Of a stretch of 8,984 nucleotides of DNA, positions 5,660-8,984 are shown piece after piece. How positions within the stretch are numbered: the stretch's first letter is position 1; each line of letters starts with the position of its first letter. The stretch lies in NCBI GenBank assembly GCA_011064905.1, contig JAAKFW010000048.1:1-8984 (forward strand), in the 5' to 3' direction. Source of the stretch: Candidatus Anoxychlamydiales bacterium. GTDB taxonomy: Bacteria > Chlamydiota > Chlamydiia > Chlamydiales > SM23-39. A program made the translations under genes and the position numbers. The notes beneath the pieces are model-generated. The model was given only the letters and a program-made list of their open reading frames with translations. It made no database searches and was not told the origin of the DNA.

Positions 5660-6106
5660 TTATTCATCCCAAAGATCTTTCGAATTTATTAATTTGTTCT
5701 TTTCCTCTTCAATTTGTTCCTCAATAAACCTTTGATCAGGCCTTTGCTTTTCCAAAGCCATTGTACCTAATAAATAATTTACTTTTTTTTCAGCTTGTTT
5801 ATAAGCTTGTTTAATTTTAACTTTATCCAAATCCTCATAAGGTCTTGCCGAAATAATCAAGCTGCACGATAGAGCCTCAAAAAGTTTGTTTAAGGTATCT
5901 ATATTTGGACTTAACACGCCAGATTCGATTCGAGAAATAGTAGATTGATATATTTTTGATTTTCTTGCTAAAACCCGCTGAGACATCCCTAATTGCCGTC
6001 TTATCAAACCTATAAGATCTCCTACAGAAATATTCTGTTGCACTTTTTGTAAATTTTTTGAAGATTTAAAAATGTCTAACAAAAAAAGTTTTTCTGATTT
6101 TTTCAT
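5660..6106 (-). CDS. Mobile mystery protein A: XRE-type HTH regulator
   Basis: 148 residues. ATG 6106 follows GGGG at 6113-6116; a TTG at 6118 would add four residues. A helix-turn-helix of the XRE class spans about 30-85 (LIRRQLGMSQRVLARKS then IYQSTISRIESG). Diagnostic for mobile mystery protein A are the downstream TMALEKQRPD (115-124) and the C-terminal LWDE. The family occurs on plasmids and other mobile DNA paired with the Fic protein B, as here. Likely roles are transcriptional repression of the pair and possibly an antitoxin-like function; neither is demonstrated. It is first in a two-gene operon with the Fic gene, and a promoter with an inverted repeat lies just upstream. A mid-to-C-terminal charged helix (93-140) may mediate partner binding. 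Confidence 0.87.
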   Translation of the reverse strand: MKKSEKLFLLDIFKSSKNLQKVQQNISVGDLIGLIRRQLGMSQRVLARKSKIYQSTISRIESGVLSPNIDTLNKLFEALSCSLIISARPYEDLDKVKIKQAYKQAEKKVNYLLGTMALEKQRPDQRFIEEQIEEEKNKLINSKDLWDE

Positions 6107-6142
6107 AAAAAACCCCAATCTATATTATTTATATTTAATTTT

Positions 6143-6171
6143 ATGATAGCATTAAAGATATCAATATTCAA
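6143..6171 (-). promoter_or_regulatory. Promoter and inverted-repeat operator candidate of the mobile mystery pair
   Basis: On the - strand TTGAAT (6166-6171) and TATCAT (6143-6148) are separated by 17 nt. TGATA (6144-6148) and TATCA (6159-6163) form an inverted repeat with a 10-nt spacer that overlaps the -10 box. This is the usual position for autorepression by an XRE protein. It lies about 37 nt upstream of the start at 6106. The match is good, but the sequence is AT-rich. Confidence 0.45.
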
Positions 6172-6308
6172 TAGAAATATGCTCAGAAAGCATCACATTC
6201 ACATCTAAATCCTTTATTATAAACAATCAATTTTTATATTTATGTTTATATAGCCGACAAATTATTGACTTATTGAACAAAAAATCAATAATATTTATTC
6301 CTAGATGC

Positions 6309-6351
6309 TTTTACGCAATTTTTACGCACTAGACCAAACTAAACCAGATAA
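6309..6351 (+). other. Paired TTTTACGCA motifs upstream of R5 (possible arm sites)
   Basis: TTTTACGCA (6309-6317) and TTTTTACGCA (6319-6328) repeat with an 11-nt period, about one helical turn, followed by CTAGACCAAACTAAACCAGA-type sequence shared with 4385-4421. They lie about 120 nt left of the tRNA-like R5. The rest of the stretch 6172-6445 is AT-rich; I looked for the 5' part of a tmRNA or tRNA and found none. Confidence 0.45.
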
Positions 6352-6445
6352 AAAGAAAGTAAACTAAATTATTTAAACCTTTCTTAAGTAACTGGTTTTC
6401 TTAATGTTATTTGATCTATTTTATTCTTGTTTATTAATATAAATA

Positions 6446-6468
6446 GAGTTCGATTCTCTCCACCTCCA
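6446..6468 (+). repeat. Repeat R5: 3' end fragment of a tRNA/tmRNA-like gene (attachment-site-like)
   Basis: The sequence parses as a T-arm and 3' acceptor strand: GAG, loop TTCGATT, T-stem strand CTCTC, acceptor strand CACCTCC, then A as discriminator with no encoded CCA. Only the inner four T-stem pairs are intact; the outer pair fails at 6445, and no matching 5' acceptor strand (GGNGGTG) is seen in the preceding few hundred bases. This is what an integration into an RNA gene leaves behind. CTCTCCACCTCCA is shared with R1, R2 and R7. If the missing strand is GGGGGUG, a G3-U70 pair would point to ssrA or tRNA-Ala; that is inference. Confidence 0.6.
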
Positions 6469-6472
6469 AATG

Positions 6473-6497
6473 GGCTGGTCAACGACCAGCCTTTTTT
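6473..6497 (+). terminator. Rho-independent terminator after the tRNA-like end
   Basis: A perfect 8-bp stem GGCTGGTC/GACCAGCC with 3-nt loop AAC is followed by TTTTTT (6492-6497) on the + strand, 5 nt after the tRNA-like end. Its polarity fits the RNA gene whose 3' end is R5, and strengthens that reading. The stem also sits 17 nt past the stop of the - strand acyltransferase, but lacks a U-run in that direction. Confidence 0.85.
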
Positions 6498-6508
6498 AAT
6501 GAAGAAAT

Positions 6509-7969
6509 TCAATGATGTCTTTCTGCTTCTAGAATGTCCTTATCAGTCCCATATTCAACTAATGTAAGCCTATCGTGCAGAGCAAATTTAAGTTCTCGGA
6601 TAAAATGTAAAACAAACTGGAGTGCCCATTCTCGACTATGCAAGGGCTCCACATAAGTGATATTGCAAAAAACCGTATTTTCGACACAAGAAACATCTAA
6701 TATTGCTTCGAAAAACCCTGCTCCTTGATTCGTAAAAAATTGATAAAAAACGATATCGATATCTCCATATTTCTTTTTCAAATCAATTTTACCAAGATTT
6801 GAAGTTGCAATCCCTAGCGCAAAATGATTGCGCCTTTCAGCTAAATTAAGTCCATTACGTTCACACATTTCCTCAATCGAGAAGTTGATAGGCGGCCTAG
6901 CTAGTTGTTGAATAAGTTTAGCCGAATGTTTTCGATAGTTTTCAGCAAGCGTCCATAGAGTCGATGAAGCATCAATTTTTTGCGGCTGGATAATAATATT
7001 AAAAAAGCAACCTAAGCAATTCGCGTTTATCTTATCTGATAAACCAAAATTAGAATTACGTAAATTCACACACGTGATAATGGAAGTATCCAAAGAGTGA
7101 TGCCTATTTGCCTGACTATTTCGTAAAGCCAACAAGCTGATAGCCGACAACATATCATTAACTGTGAGGCCATGTTCCTTACAAGTTTGATAAAGAGGAT
7201 CCAATTCAAAAGCAAATAATACGGCTTGTGTTTTGCGCTGTTGCAATGTAGCTTGCTTTTCATAAATAAGTCCTTTCGGAGGCATTGGATAGAGTGACGC
7301 AATCTGGTCGAGCTTATTTTTATAATCTTGCCAATTGCATTGCTTCTCGGGAGGAAATAATGTCGCTGCAGGACCAGGCAAGCAGTCTTTTACAACCTCC
7401 ATTTTCTCTTGACTCATTTTCGAATGATAATTAGAAAATAATTCGTCATTTAGCTTAGCTGTGGAAATACCATCACTAAGAGAGTGATCAAAAAATTGTA
7501 TCAAATAGTGCCTAGACGGCTGACTGTTTTTGACAGTCAAACAGCGAATCTTCCAATAAGGCCCGTCTGAAGGAAAAGGGTGAAACAATTCTTCTGACAT
7601 CACTTTCCTCCAATCATCTTCCTTGTCAATCTCAATGAATTCACAGGAAATATCTGAAAACCCCAACTCACCATCGCAAAAAAAGCGTTTTTCTTGATCA
7701 TCATATTCTATTTTTTTTACTCTAAGATTTGCATGAACCTGAAATAAGCTTTTTAACGATTCGATTAAACACTCTTTATTCAGCTCTCCCTCGAATGCAA
7801 CTACAGTAGCGTGATTATCTTGGCCATTTAATGTATGCTGAGTCTTCCTCAAATGAGAGGCAAAATAATCTAAATAGCGCCTTTGTCCACTCTCAGACTC
7901 TTGAGAAGCTAGATGGGATAGAAATAAAAAACAAGATGCAAATCCAATATTTATGATCAACCATTTCAT
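6509..7969 (-). CDS. Condensation/alcohol-acetyltransferase-type acyltransferase with signal peptide
   Basis: 486 residues. ATG 7969 has an excellent AGAGGA Shine-Dalgarno 6 nt upstream. Residues 1-22 (MKWLIINIGFASCFLFLSHLAS) read as a signal peptide or anchor. The body fits the CoA-dependent acyltransferase (chloramphenicol acetyltransferase/NRPS condensation) fold. The catalytic motif HHxxxDG appears as DHSLSDG (161-167), keeping the second His (His162) and DG. SNLGKIDL (390-397) matches the latch-region signature of PapA/alcohol acetyltransferase relatives, and CLGCFFNIIIQ (318-328) the preceding core strand. Length equals a two-subdomain enzyme. Expected reaction is acyl or amide/ester transfer onto an unknown acceptor. 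Export is odd because acyl-CoA or carrier-bound donors are cytoplasmic. Its base composition looks less AT-rich than its neighbours. It is alone between R5 and R6. Confidence 0.75.
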   Translation of the reverse strand: MKWLIINIGFASCFLFLSHLASQESESGQRRYLDYFASHLRKTQHTLNGQDNHATVVAFEGELNKECLIESLKSLFQVHANLRVKKIEYDDQEKRFFCDGELGFSDISCEFIEIDKEDDWRKVMSEELFHPFPSDGPYWKIRCLTVKNSQPSRHYLIQFFDHSLSDGISTAKLNDELFSNYHSKMSQEKMEVVKDCLPGPAATLFPPEKQCNWQDYKNKLDQIASLYPMPPKGLIYEKQATLQQRKTQAVLFAFELDPLYQTCKEHGLTVNDMLSAISLLALRNSQANRHHSLDTSIITCVNLRNSNFGLSDKINANCLGCFFNIIIQPQKIDASSTLWTLAENYRKHSAKLIQQLARPPINFSIEEMCERNGLNLAERRNHFALGIATSNLGKIDLKKKYGDIDIVFYQFFTNQGAGFFEAILDVSCVENTVFCNITYVEPLHSREWALQFVLHFIRELKFALHDRLTLVEYGTDKDILEAERHH

Positions 7970-8020
7970 AACATCCTCTTGGTAAATTATTTTGAAAAGA
8001 TCCTAGCAATAATTTTACAT

Positions 8021-8061
8021 TTTTCCCACGGAAAAGTTCTGAATGCGTCTCTCCATCTCCA
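8021..8061 (+). repeat. Repeat R6 (one substitution in acceptor block)
   Basis: The core 8032-8061 matches R1/R2 except for CCATCTCCA in place of CCACCTCCA. It is followed by AAAAA and a hairpin instead of the usual TT. It separates the acyltransferase start from the end of the next gene. The layout (core, about 10 nt, hairpin, T-run, stop of a - strand gene) parallels R5. Confidence 0.9.
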
Positions 8062-8070
8062 AAAACACAA

Positions 8071-8090
8071 GACCGAAAAAGCTCTCGGCC
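8071..8090 (-). terminator. Terminator hairpin downstream of the 149-residue gene
   Basis: On the - strand GGCCGA and TCGGTC form a 6-bp stem (one G-U pair) around an 8-nt loop, followed by TTGTGTTTTT. It starts 13 nt after the stop at 8104, as a terminator should. On the + strand the same stem has one A-C mismatch but is followed by a run of Ts, so it may work in both directions. Confidence 0.6.
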
Positions 8091-8103
8091 TTTTTTATTT
8101 TTT

Positions 8104-8553
8104 TTATTCTGAAATGCTTTTTTCTTTAAAATAAGCATCTGCTAATCCTGAAGCAGAGCCAAGCCACATTCCTTCTTTTTTAAAGAAGACAACATCCCCC
8201 TGTCTGAAAATGCGACAGTATCCATGGCCATAATCTCCAGAATCGTATCTGAAGTTTGATTCAGAAACAAGCTTGAATGGGTCATTGATGGGATCATAAT
8301 GAACATCAGATGGAATTACCAAAACCATTTGACCTCCTTTAGTGTAAACAAAATAGTCAATATCCGAATTGCTTTGAGCGATTTCAAATGCATTCTCAAG
8401 AGAAATACCTCTCTCTATGCAAACAACATTTACATAATCAGACCCTCCGTATTGTGCTACATCTCTCTTCACGCTAAAACCTTCTCGTTCAGCTGCGTGT
8501 AGTGTTACGAATTGAATTGCAAAAGCAACAATCAATAAAAAAATATGTTTCAT
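8104..8553 (-). CDS. Secreted protein of unknown function, 149 residues
   Basis: ATG 8553 follows AAAGGAG (about 8 nt spacing); an ATG 5 nt upstream is out of frame and stops after two codons. Residues 1-20 are a clear signal peptide (MKHIFLLIVAFAIQFVTLHA) with a canonical AHA-like cut before AEREGF. The mature part of about 129 residues has no membrane segment. Segments that look structured are ISLENAFEIAQSNSDIDYF, YTKGGQMVLVI and the tail GDVVFFKKEGMWLGSASGLADAYF. Two Cys (about 45 and 112) could form a disulfide after export. I do not recognise the family and give no function. It is the only gene between R6 and R7; its promoter appears to be partly supplied by R7. Confidence 0.8.
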   Translation of the reverse strand: MKHIFLLIVAFAIQFVTLHAAEREGFSVKRDVAQYGGSDYVNVVCIERGISLENAFEIAQSNSDIDYFVYTKGGQMVLVIPSDVHYDPINDPFKLVSESNFRYDSGDYGHGYCRIFRQGDVVFFKKEGMWLGSASGLADAYFKEKSISE

Positions 8554-8589
8554 TTCATTTCTCCTTTATTGTTTGATTTTAAGAAAAAA

Positions 8590-8618
8590 ATTATAAATGA
8601 TTATCCATTTTTTCCCAA
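8590..8618 (-). promoter_or_regulatory. Promoter of the 149-residue gene with -35 box inside repeat R7
   Basis: On the - strand TTGGGA (8613-8618) and a consensus TATAAT (8590-8595) are separated by exactly 17 nt, about 37 nt before the ATG. The -35 hexamer is the complement of the CCCAA flank of repeat R7. So the conserved repeat may supply promoter function to the gene on its left. Confidence 0.6.
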
Positions 8619-8652
8619 TCAATAGTTCTGAATGCGTCTCTCCACCTCCATT
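8610..8652 (+). repeat. Repeat R7 (cassette-boundary direct repeat)
   Basis: Matches R1 in the TTTTCCCAA flank, AGTTCTGAATGCG, TCTCT and CCACCTCCATT blocks. The only core change is AATAG for AAAAG. It is the rightmost copy in the window. The 300 nt to its right hold a possible tiny ORF and then the structured leader before the last gene. Confidence 0.9.
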
Positions 8653-8686
8653 TAATCTACTGATTAAAAGAGTTATCAATTCTCGA

Positions 8687-8758
8687 TTAACAGCAATAGC
8701 AACTTTTATCTGAGATGATAATTGCGCCGTGTCCTTTTTCGGTCAAATAATTTTTCAT
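8687..8758 (-). CDS. Possible 23-residue peptide, or remnant of a longer gene
   Basis: ATG 8758 is preceded by AGGGA at about 7 nt. The frame encodes MKNYLTEKGHGAIIISDKSC and ends YCC, a Cys-rich tail. The same frame reads protein-like sequence upstream (KALFEDGWF) interrupted by a TGA, so it may be the end of a decayed gene rather than a peptide gene. No family is recognised. Both readings are weak. Confidence 0.22.
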   Translation of the reverse strand: MKNYLTEKGHGAIIISDKSCYCC

Positions 8759-8874
8759 GCAGATTCCCTGGACTCAAAACCATCCGTCTTCGAATAATGC
8801 TTTAAAGAAAAACTTTGTTTTGATATCTTTCTAAAAAAAACCTTTTCAAGGTAATAAAAACATTGTCAATCACG

Positions 8875-8912
8875 CCTCCCTAAAGGAAGGGGCTTGAACC
8901 GTGAGGATCAAG
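8875..8912 (+). other. Two stem-loops in the leader of the last gene, IS-end-like
   Basis: CCTCCC (8875-8880) pairs with GG and GGGG (8885-8892) around an AA bulge. Immediately after, CTTGAACC (8893-8900) pairs with GGATCAAG (8905-8912), with one A-A mismatch and a GTGA tetraloop of the GNRA type. Small GC-rich hairpins with subterminal GGGG-type sequence occur at ends of IS200/IS605 elements; this could be such an end or a structured 5' UTR. The GC-rich patch contrasts with the AT-rich sequence to its left. Confidence 0.4.
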
Positions 8913-8953
8913 GGTAACTGGTTGAGCGGAGAACTAACAGGGAGATTTAAATA

Positions 8954-8984
8954 ATGTTAGTAGCCGTTAAGACAGAGAAAAGAC
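8954..8984 (+). CDS. Start of a + strand gene cut by the right edge, possibly transposon-encoded
   Basis: ATG 8954 with GGGAG (8940-8944) at good spacing opens ten codons, MLVAVKTEKR, before the window ends. A basic, short beta-strand-like start and the hairpin-rich leader are compatible with a TnpB/OrfB protein of the IS200/IS605 group, but ten residues cannot establish this. Any other gene is possible. Confidence 0.35.
   Translation, partial: MLVAVKTEKR

Noticed and set aside
6107..6468. Complete tmRNA (ssrA) gene ending at R5
   Set aside because: No GGGGGTG-like 5' acceptor strand, no tag reading frame and no pseudoknot-rich region in the AT-rich 360 nt upstream; only the 3' end is present.
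7066..7302. 78-codon - strand open frame inside the acyltransferase gene
   Set aside because: It is an alternative frame of the acyltransferase with no motif and no separate ribosome binding site.
7893..8138. 81-codon - strand open frame across R6 and the acyltransferase start
   Set aside because: It runs through the repeat, the terminator and the signal-peptide region in another frame; basic, low-complexity product, no family.
8299..8502. 67-codon + strand open frame opposite the 149-residue gene
   Set aside because: It is antisense to a gene with a strong signal peptide and ribosome binding site; no motif.
585..8652. CRISPR array
   Set aside because: Repeats are 0.6-2.2 kb apart with genes between them rather than short uniform spacers, and no cas genes are present.

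Overview
The window is a strongly AT-rich accessory region of a bacterial genome. Several features suggest a host-associated bacterium, for example an amoeba-symbiont lineage such as environmental Chlamydiae (Parachlamydia-like): a Fic protein fused to ankyrin-like repeats, many small secreted proteins, many decayed genes, and an RNA 3' end that appears to lack an encoded CCA. This assignment is inference; no phylogenetic marker gene is present.

The organising feature is a family of about 40-bp direct repeats, all on the + strand. They contain an AGTTCTGAATGCG block, a variable 5-nt block and a CCACCTCCA block. Copies R1 (585), R2 (1305), R3 (3478), R4 (4528), R6 (8021) and R7 (8610) are clear. 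R5 (6446) is a divergent copy that reads as the 3' half of a tRNA/tmRNA T-arm plus acceptor strand and is followed by a hairpin terminator. Each interval between repeats holds one or two genes, mostly on the - strand, so the region resembles a cassette array or tandemly accreted islets. R2, R4 and R5 also have nearby TTTTACGCA motifs that could be recombinase arm sites.

Layout: (left edge to R1) a membrane-anchored alpha/beta hydrolase, cut by the window. (R1-R2) the N-terminal fossil of an AAA ATPase facing a small secreted protein with a four-fold six-residue repeat. (R2-R3) an AbiEii toxin C-terminal fossil, a secreted two-lobe aspartyl protease with PDZ domain, a frameshifted secreted protein and a 46-residue orphan. 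(R3-R4) one NAD(P)H-FMN reductase/iron-sulfur flavoprotein-like gene, flanked by identical 38-bp repeats. (R4-R5) the mobile mystery protein A/B pair (XRE regulator plus Fic protein), with an ankyrin-like extension on B. (R5-R6) a condensation-type acyltransferase that unusually carries a signal peptide. (R6-R7) a 149-residue secreted protein of unknown function. (After R7) a possible tiny ORF, structured leader DNA and the first ten codons of a + strand gene, possibly of an IS200/IS605-type element.

The genes do not form one pathway. They look like independently acquired cargo: a TA-like or stabilisation pair, an abortive-infection fossil, secreted enzymes and small secreted proteins. No integrase gene lies in the window, so the recombinase acting on the repeats would have to be elsewhere.
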